A program made the position numbers and the translations under genes. From positions 1-42,529 of the forward strand of contig CAYJFZ010000013.1 in the NCBI GenBank assembly GCA_964369975.1: DNA of 42,529 bases, in the 5' to 3' direction. Origin of the DNA: RGIG3102 sp964369975. Lineage in GTDB: Bacteria; Bacillota; Clostridia; Oscillospirales; Ruminococcaceae. Each line of letters begins with the position of its first letter. Position 1 is the first letter of the stretch. A model generated the notes under the pieces. That model searched no databases and was not told the origin of the DNA. It saw nothing but the letters and a program-made list of their open reading frames with translations. Shown one piece after another: positions 1 through 7,139 of this stretch.

Positions 1-2787
1 ACAAACTACGGTTTATTCAACTACTACGGTGCTCCTGATGCTGATAAAGTTATCATCGCTATGGGTTCTGTATGTGATACAATCGAAGAAGTTATCGATT
101 ACAAAATGGCTGCAGGCGAAAAAGTTGGCTTAATTAAAGTTCGCTTATACCGTCCATTCGTAGCTAAAAAATTAGTAGAAGCTATCCCAGCTTCAGTGAA
201 AAAAATCGCTGTTCTTGATAGAACAAAAGAGCCAGGTTCTTTAGGTGAGCCATTATACTTAGATGTAATCTCAGCTTTAGCAATCGAAGGCGCTATGGGC
301 GATAAAAAAGTTGTTGGCGGTCGTTACGGCTTAGGCTCAAAAGATACTACACCTGCTGATATCTTCGCAGTGTATGAAAACTTAGAGCAAGATGCACCAA
401 AATCAAACTTCACTATCTCTATTGAAGATGATGTTACTCATCTTTCACTAAAAACACCTGAAAATGTGCCTGATACTGCTGATAAATCAACTGTATCATG
501 TAAGTTCTGGGGTCTTGGTGGCGATGGTACTGTTGGCGCTAACAAAAACTCAATTAAAATCATCGGTGACCATACTGAAAAATATGTACAAGCATATTTC
601 CAATATGACTCAAAGAAAACAGGTGGTGTAACAATTTCTCACCTTCGTTTCGGCGATTCACCAATCAAATCAACATATTACATTAACAAAGCTGACTTTG
701 TTGCATGTCATAACCCTTCATACATCCTTAAAGGATTTGCGATGGTTCGTGATGTTAAACCAGGCGGTACTTTCTTAATTAACTGTCAATGGACACCAGA
801 AGAGTTAAACGAACACTTCCCAGCAGTTGCAAAAAGATATGTAGCAGAAAATAATATCAATGTTTACACAATAAATGCTATCGACTTAGCAAAAGAAATC
901 GGCATGGGTAAAAGAACAAACACAATTTTACAATCTGCATTCTTTGCTTTAGCAAAAATCTTACCTGTTGATGAAGCTGTTGACTACATGAAAAAAGCAG
1001 CTAAAAAATCATACGCATCAAAAGGTGATGAAATCGTAAACTTAAACTACAAAGCTATCGATATAGGTAAAGACGCTTTAGTTAAAATTGAAGTTCCTGC
1101 TGACTGGGCTACAGCTCAAGATGCACCAAAAGAAACTCAAGAAATCAAAACAGACAACCCAATGTTAAAACACTTCATCGAAGAAATTTTAACACCGGTT
1201 GCTTTAAATAACGGTGACTCATTACCAGTTTCTGTATTTAAAGGTTATGAAGATGGTACATTCCCTCAAGGTCTTGCTGCTTTTGAAAAGCGTGGCGTTG
1301 CAGTTGATGTTCCTGTATGGAAACCAGAAAACTGTATCCAATGTAACCAATGTTCATACGTTTGTCCTCATGCTGCTATTCGTCCATTTGCTCTAAGCAA
1401 AGATGAATTAGACAAAGCTCCAGGCTCTGTTAAAACAACAGCTAAAATGATAGGCAAAGGTTGTGAAGATTTATCATACGCAATGGGTATCAGCCCACTT
1501 GACTGTATGGGTTGTCAATTATGTGTTAATGTTTGTCCAGCTAAAAACAAAGCTTTAGAAATGACAAGCCAAGAATCACAATTAGACCAACAAGATGCAT
1601 TCGCATACTTAGTAGACGAAGTTAGTGAAAAAGAATTACCATTCGCTAAAACAAGCGTTAAAGGTTCTCAATTTGAGCAACCATTACTTGAGTTCTCAGG
1701 TGCTTGTGCAGGTTGTGTTGAAACAGCTTACGCAAAACTAATTACTCAATTATACGGTGATAGAATGTACATTGCTAATGCTACAGGTTGTTCATCAATC
1801 TGGGGCGGTAGTGCACCTTCAACTCCTTACACAACTAACAAACAAGGTAAAGGTCCAACATGGGCTAACAGCTTATTTGAAGATAATGCAGAATTCGGGT
1901 ACGGCTTATACTTAGGTCAAAAAGCTATCAGAGAAAGATTAGCAGCTAAAGTAAAAGAAATGCAAGAAACTGCAACAGGCTCTTTAAAAGATGCTATCGA
2001 TGCATACTTTGCAACATATTCTGATGGTACAGCTAACAAAGCTGCTACTAACACATTAGTTGCAGAGCTTGAAAAAATGCCAAGTGATGAAGCAGCTAAC
2101 TACATCTTAAAAGATAAAGAATACTTAGCTAAAAAATCAATTTGGATATTCGGTGGTGACGGCTGGGCTTACGATATCGGCTTTGGCGGTTTAGATCATG
2201 TTATCGCTTCTGGTGAAGATGTTAACATTATGGTATTTGACACAGAGGTTTACTCAAACACTGGTGGTCAAGCATCTAAAGCATCTAACTGGGGTCAAGT
2301 TGCTCAATTCGCAGCAGCTGGTAAAGGCATCGGCAAAAAAGATTTAGCTGCAATAGCTATGTCTTACGGTTATGTATATGTAGCTCACATCGGTATGGGC
2401 GCAGATATGAACCAAACTATTAAAGCTATCTCAGAAGCAGAAAGCTATAATGGTCCTTCAGTAGTTATCGGTTATGCACCTTGTGAAATGCACTCAATTA
2501 AGGGCGGTATGGCTAACAGCCAAATCGAAATTAAGCGTGCTGTTGAAACAGGTTACTGGAACTTATTCCGTTTTGACCCAAGACTAAAAGAAGAAGGCAA
2601 AAATCCATTTACTTTAGATAGCAAAGCTCCACAAGGCGGCTACCAAGAATTCTTACTAAACGAAGCTCGTTATGCAAGACTAAAAGCAGCTGACCCTGAA
2701 AGAGCAGCAGTACTATTTGAAGAAAATGAAAAAGCTGCTATGGCAAAATATGACCACTTACTAAAATTAGTTGAGTTATACAAATAA
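1..2787 (+). CDS. nifJ: Pyruvate:ferredoxin (flavodoxin) oxidoreductase, 5'-truncated by window edge
   Basis: The reading frame is open from base 1, so the gene starts before the window; 928 residues are present of a family usually about 1,170-1,200 long. The enzyme oxidises pyruvate with CoA to acetyl-CoA and CO2 and reduces ferredoxin in the cytoplasm, the central step of clostridial fermentation. Visible parts in order are the end of the transketolase-like domain II, the EKR/gamma-type domain, two 4Fe-4S ferredoxin motifs (CxxCxxCxxxCP near bases 1333-1377 and again near 1504-1550), and the thiamine diphosphate domain with CAGC (about 1705), GDGW (about 2155) and the NTGGQ stretch (about 2260). 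The codon choice is unusually uniform (strong preference for TTA, GCT, GGT, AAA), unlike neighbouring genes, which suggests very high expression. It ends in a clear terminator and stands apart from the minus-strand genes that follow. Identification is near certain. Confidence 0.97.
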   Translation, partial: TNYGLFNYYGAPDADKVIIAMGSVCDTIEEVIDYKMAAGEKVGLIKVRLYRPFVAKKLVEAIPASVKKIAVLDRTKEPGSLGEPLYLDVISALAIEGAMGDKKVVGGRYGLGSKDTTPADIFAVYENLEQDAPKSNFTISIEDDVTHLSLKTPENVPDTADKSTVSCKFWGLGGDGTVGANKNSIKIIGDHTEKYVQAYFQYDSKKTGGVTISHLRFGDSPIKSTYYINKADFVACHNPSYILKGFAMVRDVKPGGTFLINCQWTPEELNEHFPAVAKRYVAENNINVYTINAIDLAKEIGMGKRTNTILQSAFFALAKILPVDEAVDYMKKAAKKSYASKGDEIVNLNYKAIDIGKDALVKIEVPADWATAQDAPKETQEIKTDNPMLKHFIEEILTPVALNNGDSLPVSVFKGYEDGTFPQGLAAFEKRGVAVDVPVWKPENCIQCNQCSYVCPHAAIRPFALSKDELDKAPGSVKTTAKMIGKGCEDLSYAMGISPLDCMGCQLCVNVCPAKNKALEMTSQESQLDQQDAFAYLVDEVSEKELPFAKTSVKGSQFEQPLLEFSGACAGCVETAYAKLITQLYGDRMYIANATGCSSIWGGSAPSTPYTTNKQGKGPTWANSLFEDNAEFGYGLYLGQKAIRERLAAKVKEMQETATGSLKDAIDAYFATYSDGTANKAATNTLVAELEKMPSDEAANYILKDKEYLAKKSIWIFGGDGWAYDIGFGGLDHVIASGEDVNIMVFDTEVYSNTGGQASKASNWGQVAQFAAAGKGIGKKDLAAIAMSYGYVYVAHIGMGADMNQTIKAISEAESYNGPSVVIGYAPCEMHSIKGGMANSQIEIKRAVETGYWNLFRFDPRLKEEGKNPFTLDSKAPQGGYQEFLLNEARYARLKAADPERAAVLFEENEKAAMAKYDHLLKLVELYK

Positions 2788-2816
2788 TTTTAATTAATAT
2801 TTATTAAGTAATAAAT

Positions 2817-2848
2817 AAAAAAGAGATTGATTTATCAATCTCTTTTTT
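2817..2848 (+). terminator. Rho-independent terminator after nifJ
   Basis: A perfect stem AAGAGATTGA (2821-2830) pairs with TCAATCTCTT (2835-2844) across a four-base loop, with A-run extension on the left and a T-run on the right. It lies 33 bases after the nifJ stop codon. Confidence 0.9.
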
Positions 2849-2909
2849 TATTATTAGGAATGAGAAAAATGTAGTATAGTATTTATTAGAATACTTAAAA
2901 TACTAACAA

Positions 2910-3200
2910 TTAAGCTACTGTGTAAATGCACACAACAGGGTCTGCTGCTAAAAGTGGTTTTAAACCTACGAATACATCATCATTGAACATAGCTGTTGAA
3001 AGATATGCTTGTGCACTTTCTACACTATCAAAACCGTGTAATACTTGAACATCTTCATCACGAATTAATAAGTCTTTTGAAACTGCACCTTTAATTTCGT
3101 TTAAAAATGGTTGTTTAAAATCTGTATAAACTTTTGCTGCTGCTGGGCGATTTTCGTTTGTTATCACCATTGTAATTTCTAAATATGCTTTTGCGCTCAT
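2910..3200 (-). CDS. Small conserved hypothetical protein, ABM-like fold possible
   Basis: A 96-residue cytoplasmic protein with no signal or membrane segment. Its pattern (beta strand AYLEITMVI, helix, FKQPFLNEIKGAVSKDLLI, then a strand with VLHGFDSVESAQAYL) resembles the small dimeric alpha/beta barrel proteins related to antibiotic-biosynthesis monooxygenases, where 'GFDSxExAxAYL' is a common phrase. No catalytic residues can be assigned. The start is supported by GGAGGT eight bases upstream. It lies 113 bp downstream of the HxlR gene on the same strand and has its own promoter, which carries the motif also found at the hxlR promoter, so it is the likely target of that regulator. HxlR regulators commonly control small redox or quinone/aldehyde-response genes, but the function here is unknown. 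Confidence 0.75.
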   Translation of the reverse strand: MSAKAYLEITMVITNENRPAAAKVYTDFKQPFLNEIKGAVSKDLLIRDEDVQVLHGFDSVESAQAYLSTAMFNDDVFVGLKPLLAADPVVCIYTVA

Positions 3201-3243
3201 AATTTTACCTCCGAAAAAAATTATTGTTTTTGTTTACAATACA

Positions 3244-3272
3244 AATATATCATAGTAACTTACGAGTGTAAA
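3244..3272 (-). promoter_or_regulatory. Promoter of the 96-residue gene
   Basis: On the minus strand TTTACA (3272-3267) and TATATT (3249-3244) are separated by exactly 17 bases. An AGTTACT motif (3254-3260) sits inside the spacer, where a bound regulator would block or remodel polymerase binding. Confidence 0.6.
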
Positions 3273-3297
3273 TATATTAAGAAAATTATAAGTAACT
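3254..3297 (-). promoter_or_regulatory. Pair of AGTTACT motifs, candidate HxlR sites
   Basis: AGTAACT occurs at 3254-3260 and again at 3291-3297 on the plus strand (AGTTACT on the minus strand). The same 7-mer forms an inverted repeat over the hxlR promoter at 3710-3735. This is inference from motif sharing between the regulator and the gene next to it. Confidence 0.5.
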
Positions 3298-3313
3298 AAT
3301 AAATTTAATAGTA

Positions 3314-3688
3314 TTAGTAAATACAATTCCTACATGGAGGTAGCTTTTTGCCTAAGACATCTTCAGTATTATTTTGCGACCATAAACAAATACTTTGTAG
3401 TATAGGAAGAACTGATAAGCCCTTTTGAGTTAAAGAATACTCAACTCTTGGGGGGATTTCATCATAAGAAGTCCTTTTTATTACTTCATCATTAGCTAAT
3501 TCTTTTAACATTGAAGCTAAGACTGCATCAGTGATATTAGACAGCTCTTTTTTTATTTCGCCATACCTTAATACTTCTTGCGCAGATATAACGCAAATTA
3601 TTCTTGACTTCCACTTGCCTCCAAACATTTCAAGACCATATTCAAGAGGACATAGGATTTCTTTTTCAATTTTAGGCTGATATTTCAT
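3314..3688 (-). CDS. HxlR-family transcriptional regulator
   Basis: A 124-residue winged helix-turn-helix protein of the HxlR class. The family signature is plain: C-PLEYGLEMFGGKWKSRII near residues 13-31, then the recognition helix region RYGEIKKELSNITDAVLASMLKEL and the wing with PPRVEYSLTQKG. Length matches the family (about 110-130). The Cys in the N-terminal CPLE motif is the residue used for redox or electrophile sensing in characterised relatives, and there are extra cysteines at the C-terminus (PPCRNC). The start is set by AAGGAG upstream. A TTGACA promoter overlaps an inverted AGTTACT/AGTAACT repeat, pointing to autoregulation. The downstream 96-residue gene carries the same motif. 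The ligand or signal is not visible from sequence. Confidence 0.93.
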   Translation of the reverse strand: MKYQPKIEKEILCPLEYGLEMFGGKWKSRIICVISAQEVLRYGEIKKELSNITDAVLASMLKELANDEVIKRTSYDEIPPRVEYSLTQKGLSVLPILQSICLWSQNNTEDVLGKKLPPCRNCIY

Positions 3689-3709
3689 ATAAGTATACTC
3701 CTTTTCAAA

Positions 3710-3735
3710 AGTTACTATAGCATATAAGAGTAACT
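3710..3735 (-). promoter_or_regulatory. Inverted repeat operator at hxlR promoter
   Basis: AGTTACT (3710-3716) and AGTAACT (3729-3735) are perfect inverted copies with a 12-base spacer. Together they cover the -10 box and spacer of the hxlR promoter, the expected place for an autorepressor site. Confidence 0.55.
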
Positions 3736-3743
3736 ATTGTCAA
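3714..3743 (-). promoter_or_regulatory. hxlR promoter
   Basis: On the minus strand a consensus TTGACA (3743-3738) is followed after 18 bases by TATAGT (3719-3714). The hxlR start codon lies about 25 bases further on. Confidence 0.75.
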
Positions 3744-3761
3744 ATTAGGTGGGGGTAAAAA

Positions 3762-3803
3762 ATGATAGCGAGAGTTAAAAAATTAATAATAGAAAATAAA
3801 TAA
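3762..3803 (+). CDS. Possible 13-codon ORF between hxlR promoter and terminator
   Basis: ATG at 3762 opens 13 codons (mostly Lys, Ile, Val) ending in TAA at 3801-3803. It is preceded by an AGGTGGGGGT ribosome-site-like run and is followed directly by a hairpin. No plus-strand promoter is obvious. It may be chance, a gene remnant or a small peptide. Confidence 0.15.
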   Translation: MIARVKKLIIENK

Positions 3804-3835
3804 CCTGACATTATCAATCTTGATAGTGTCAGGTT
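3802..3835 (-). terminator. Terminator at the end of the legionaminate operon
   Basis: AACCTGACATTATCA (3802-3816) pairs with TGATAGTGTCAGGTT (3821-3835) with one G-T pair and a four-base loop. T-rich sequence flanks both sides, so it could work in either direction. On the minus strand it lies 120 bases after the last gene of the operon. Confidence 0.75.
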
Positions 3836-3957
3836 TTATTCTTATATAGTATATTTATTATATGGACTTTAATATTTTATTTATAACAGTATAGCGATTT
3901 TTATTAATAGTAATACATTTTTAGAATAATTTTCTTAAATGTTTAAGTATAAATTAT

Positions 3958-4446
3958 TTATATCTCAATAAAGTCTTCATTTAAATTGACTAAAAATAAG
4001 TTATTTCTTTTTGCATAGTTTACAGTGTAAAAAGTGCCGCCATTATTTTTATACATATAATATAGGCAGTATAAGCTACTGTCCACTAAAGCACGGTTTC
4101 TTTTCATCATACATTCTTTTGTATAATCATCGTCTATGTATTCTACACTGTCGGCATCTTTTATTATTAAATTATATAAATCCTTGTCCTCATCCTGCCA
4201 GTTGAAACTTTGAGTTTTGCAAGGAAGGATTAAATGCAAGGATATATCAGGGTATCTTTCTTTTAAAGTTAAGACAGTAGTAGCCGCTAAAGTATCAAAG
4301 CCTAAAGCTCCACCAGCGAAAAAATGTTTCACTTTGACAGATTCAATTAAAAACTCTAAAACTTCAGTTAAGTTTTTTTCTATGACAGGGCGATGGATTT
4401 TTTTAATTATCCTATGGCCTGTAAAACAACAGCTATGCTTTCTCAT
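3958..4446 (-). CDS. SLOG-fold DUF1273 (YpsA-like) protein
   Basis: A 162-residue cytoplasmic protein with the N-terminal CCFTGHR motif (residues 6-12) and the FAGGALGFDTLAA motif (about 43-55), both hallmarks of the SLOG/Rossmann proteins of the DUF1273/YpsA group, which are thought to bind a nucleotide-derived ligand. A later stretch, MMKRNRALVDSSLYCLYYM, matches the conserved 'RN..mVD.s..lia' segment of the family. Length fits the shorter members. Its ATG follows the legF stop codon by one base and has an AAGGGA site within the legF end, so it is translationally coupled to the nonulosonate operon and is its last gene. Its biochemical role is unknown; sensing of a nucleotide or CMP-sugar is only a guess. 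Confidence 0.85.
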   Translation of the reverse strand: MRKHSCCFTGHRIIKKIHRPVIEKNLTEVLEFLIESVKVKHFFAGGALGFDTLAATTVLTLKERYPDISLHLILPCKTQSFNWQDEDKDLYNLIIKDADSVEYIDDDYTKECMMKRNRALVDSSLYCLYYMYKNNGGTFYTVNYAKRNNLFLVNLNEDFIEI

Positions 4447-4447
4447 T

Positions 4448-5212
4448 TTAATCCCTTATATTATCTCTTACTTTTTTAAAAGTTTCTACTTGATTAAAAA
4501 AGTAATCTCCAACTAATTGCATCAGTTCAAAATCTTCTTCGCTATCAATATCTAAAACAGCAGTATCACGCATAGTGAATACTATACATTTAGTATCCCA
4601 GACAAAGCCTGTAGTATTTTCTCTTAAAAAGTCAGTTTCAAAAACATAGATAGAAGCGTTTAAATCAAAAGTAGGCGGTACTTGCTGTCTTGCTGTAAAT
4701 CTGCCTAAGTCTACTACTTTTAATACTCTATCTCCTTCTTGCTTTACTAAGTTAAAATAAGGGTTTCTCCTTGAGGGACAGCCTGTATACACTATCCCTG
4801 CATCAGGACGAGAAATTTTCAATTCATAGGCGCCTAACACATCATCTATCTGTCTTAAAGGGCTTGTAACATCTAAATCGATGAAATAATCATATTTAAT
4901 GCCCTTTTCTTTTTCCATTTCTTTTAAAGAATCTTGGTATACTGCCATTTTTGGCGCAGTATCTCCTGCTAATTCTTCTTTTCTTTTAATTAAAGTGACT
5001 TCTGGATATTTTTCATGGACTAAGCGAATTAAATCTTCGCTATCTGTATTTAAAATAATGTCAACAGTGGCATCTTTTACCCTATTTTTAAAATCAAAGG
5101 CTGAGGATAAAGAATAGTAAACTAAAGGCTTATCTAAAAAAACTTTTAAGTTTTTGTTTTTAAAGCCCTTACTGCCTGCTCTTGCGCAAATTGTAAGTAG
5201 AATTTTTTTCAT
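4448..5212 (-). CDS. legF: CMP-nonulosonate cytidylyltransferase (LegF/NeuA type)
   Basis: A 254-residue enzyme expected to join CTP and a nonulosonic acid to give the CMP-activated sugar, the last cytoplasmic step before transfer. The N-terminal ARAGSKGFKNKN motif (residues 10-21) is the nucleotide-binding signature of acylneuraminate cytidylyltransferases; DLDVTSPLR (about 113-121) is the family's conserved mid-domain motif. I chose the ATG at 5212 rather than 5245 because AAAGGA lies seven bases before it and the longer version would overlap the preceding gene by 11 bases. It is slightly longer than typical NeuA proteins (about 225). Assignment to legionaminate rather than sialate rests on legB and legC in the same locus. 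PtmB of Campylobacter is the functional counterpart. Confidence 0.85.
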   Translation of the reverse strand: MKKILLTICARAGSKGFKNKNLKVFLDKPLVYYSLSSAFDFKNRVKDATVDIILNTDSEDLIRLVHEKYPEVTLIKRKEELAGDTAPKMAVYQDSLKEMEKEKGIKYDYFIDLDVTSPLRQIDDVLGAYELKISRPDAGIVYTGCPSRRNPYFNLVKQEGDRVLKVVDLGRFTARQQVPPTFDLNASIYVFETDFLRENTTGFVWDTKCIVFTMRDTAVLDIDSEEDFELMQLVGDYFFNQVETFKKVRDNIRD

Positions 5213-5234
5213 AAGTTGTCCTTTTAAATTATTT

Positions 5235-6164
5235 TTATTTAGCACTGCCGTATAAAGTTAGTGCGAGTACATCTAAGGCGTGCTGTGGAGGATTAGTGTT
5301 TTTTGCACCCCCGTGCATGATTTTTAATACATATTCAAGCTCTTTAATAAAACGGGCGTTTACTTCTTCGTTGCAATCGATAACCTCACCGTTTGCTAAA
5401 GTTAGGCTACCTTGATTAAATTCTGCTAAAATATTTCCGTTTTCAGTGAAAACTTCACAGGTACGCTGATGTTTTTTGCCAAAATAGTCTAAGTGTACCT
5501 GTGTTATTTTATCATCGTATTTTGCTAAATAAACACTTAAATCATCACTATCAATTTCTAAATGTGAGTATTTTCCTCTTATATTATAGCTTTCATTCGG
5601 AAAGCCGAAAAGGTCTACCATATAATCAAGTTCGTGGATTAAATCTATTGTAACACCACCACCTAAAGCCTTTATAGCTGAGTAGTTTTTGCGATAGTCA
5701 ATAGTAGGGCGCCAAGATGGTAAGTAACTTGAGCAAATAATTCTTGCTGTATATACTTTTTCATTTTGCAATACTTCTTTTAGGGTAGTGTATGCCTTGC
5801 AGTAGCGCATTGGGCAAGCTATGTAAGCATTTTTTTCATTTAAGTTTAATTCGCCTAAGTCGTACTTGCTATCTTCAAAAATAGGCTTTTCTATAAAGAA
5901 AAACTTTACCTTATCTTTTAGATTTTTTATAGCTTCGTGGTGTAAGGTTGTAGGGTTAGTTATAAAAGCAAGGTCGTAAACTTTATCATCTTCCACTTTT
6001 AAAATTTGGTTAGTTATTAAAGAGGAGATATCTTCTTCTAAAGGTGATAAGCTACTTCTTAAAGCATCTACTGAGAAAGAAACATTTTCCTTATTTAGAA
6101 TATCAGTTAAGTTTTTTAAATGCCTTTTACCGATACTACCCATACCTACAAATAAAATTTTCAT
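5235..6164 (-). CDS. Gfo/Idh/MocA family oxidoreductase, canonical motifs
   Basis: A 309-residue NAD(P)-dependent sugar oxidoreductase. The Rossmann motif VGMGSIGKRH lies at residues 6-15, the catalytic EKP at 92-94, and the second-domain GGG..D..H motif at 168-177 (Asp174, His177). Such enzymes oxidise or reduce a hydroxyl on a sugar or cyclitol ring. The ATG overlaps the stop codon of the preceding gene by one base (TAATG), so the two Gfo/Idh genes are translationally coupled. Within a nonulosonate operon it may tailor the sugar or supply a precursor, but the substrate cannot be read from sequence. All motif residues are present, in contrast to the neighbouring paralogue. Confidence 0.85.
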   Translation of the reverse strand: MKILFVGMGSIGKRHLKNLTDILNKENVSFSVDALRSSLSPLEEDISSLITNQILKVEDDKVYDLAFITNPTTLHHEAIKNLKDKVKFFFIEKPIFEDSKYDLGELNLNEKNAYIACPMRYCKAYTTLKEVLQNEKVYTARIICSSYLPSWRPTIDYRKNYSAIKALGGGVTIDLIHELDYMVDLFGFPNESYNIRGKYSHLEIDSDDLSVYLAKYDDKITQVHLDYFGKKHQRTCEVFTENGNILAEFNQGSLTLANGEVIDCNEEVNARFIKELEYVLKIMHGGAKNTNPPQHALDVLALTLYGSAK

Positions 6165-7138
6165 TAATTAATCCCCTCGATTTCATCCATTACAGATATT
6201 ACATATAAGTCTTTTTCGTATGAGTATTTTGGCTCTTCTTTTTTATTTAGCACACCAAAAAAGTTTTGCATTTCATCAACATAGGCATCTTCAACGATAT
6301 TATCTGAGTATCTTGAATCCCTTTCAAACTCATTGTAAGTATCTACTAATGCTTTTTCTTTTGTTTCAAAGTCAAAGTCATATAAAGCCTTAGGATTACC
6401 TTCCCAGAAAATATGGTCACCTTCTGAGAAAATTTCAAGGTTTCTTACAGCTTTTGGGCTAACTATATCAACAGCTAATACGCCTTTTGCCCCATTTTCG
6501 TGTGAAATAGTAACAAAATACCTATCAGGAAAATCAATTTCTAAATCGCTAACTTTATCAGCTACTGAATGTAAGGCGCTAACTTTGCCAAAGGTTTCTA
6601 TTAGCCAAGGCATTTCTATACCAAAAATCTCACGACAACCATTTGTTCTTTTATTACTTACAAAGAAGTTTTTATAGCTTTCCCATGGATGCCAGTCAGG
6701 TAAGTATTGGCCGATGTGGTAGATGTAGCTTATAGGCTTTTTGATTTCTTTTACTCTTTTTTGTATGTAATTTATCTCTTTTCTATAAAGCATTGTGCTT
6801 GATAAGAATAATAATGTGTCATTGTCTTTTGATAACTGCATTAATTCATCATAGCCATCAGAAATTAAATTAAGCTCTGTAAAAACGCTCACTTTATTTT
6901 CTAAAAGCTCTTTTATTATCACATAATGCGAAATAGGAGCAGTACAAACAAAGGCTACATCTGGCTCATCAGCTAAGGCAAGAGTGACTGAGGAAAAAGT
7001 TTTATGGCCTAAATTTTCTACTTCTTGTCTTCTTTCTTGTGAAAAGTCAACGCCGATGATTTGTGCGCTAACGATGTTTTTTAATAGGCGAATACGCCTT
7101 TTACCCATTGAGCCAAGACCTACTATTAAAATTTTCAT
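6164..7138 (-). CDS. Gfo/Idh/MocA-like protein with degenerate catalytic motifs
   Basis: A 324-residue protein with the Rossmann motif VGLGSMGKRR (residues 6-15). Where its neighbour has EKP it has ELN (residues 88-90), and where the neighbour has the GGG..D..H motif it reads NGCREIFGIEMPW (about 166-178), so by eye the usual catalytic Lys, Asp and His are all missing. The start at 7138 is preferred over the codon at 7156 because GGAG lies eight bases before it and the upstream gene stops one base earlier. Despite the motif loss the frame is intact over the full domain length, so it is probably functional in some way: another chemistry, a partner subunit for the next gene, or a substrate-binding role. 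Confidence 0.8.
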   Translation of the reverse strand: MKILIVGLGSMGKRRIRLLKNIVSAQIIGVDFSQERRQEVENLGHKTFSSVTLALADEPDVAFVCTAPISHYVIIKELLENKVSVFTELNLISDGYDELMQLSKDNDTLLFLSSTMLYRKEINYIQKRVKEIKKPISYIYHIGQYLPDWHPWESYKNFFVSNKRTNGCREIFGIEMPWLIETFGKVSALHSVADKVSDLEIDFPDRYFVTISHENGAKGVLAVDIVSPKAVRNLEIFSEGDHIFWEGNPKALYDFDFETKEKALVDTYNEFERDSRYSDNIVEDAYVDEMQNFFGVLNKKEEPKYSYEKDLYVISVMDEIEGIN

Positions 7139-7139
7139 A

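Noticed and set aside
2878..2904. Hairpin AGTATTT/AAATACT as a terminator of the 96-residue gene
   Set aside because: The stem is only seven A-T-rich pairs with a 13-base loop and has no T-run on the minus strand.
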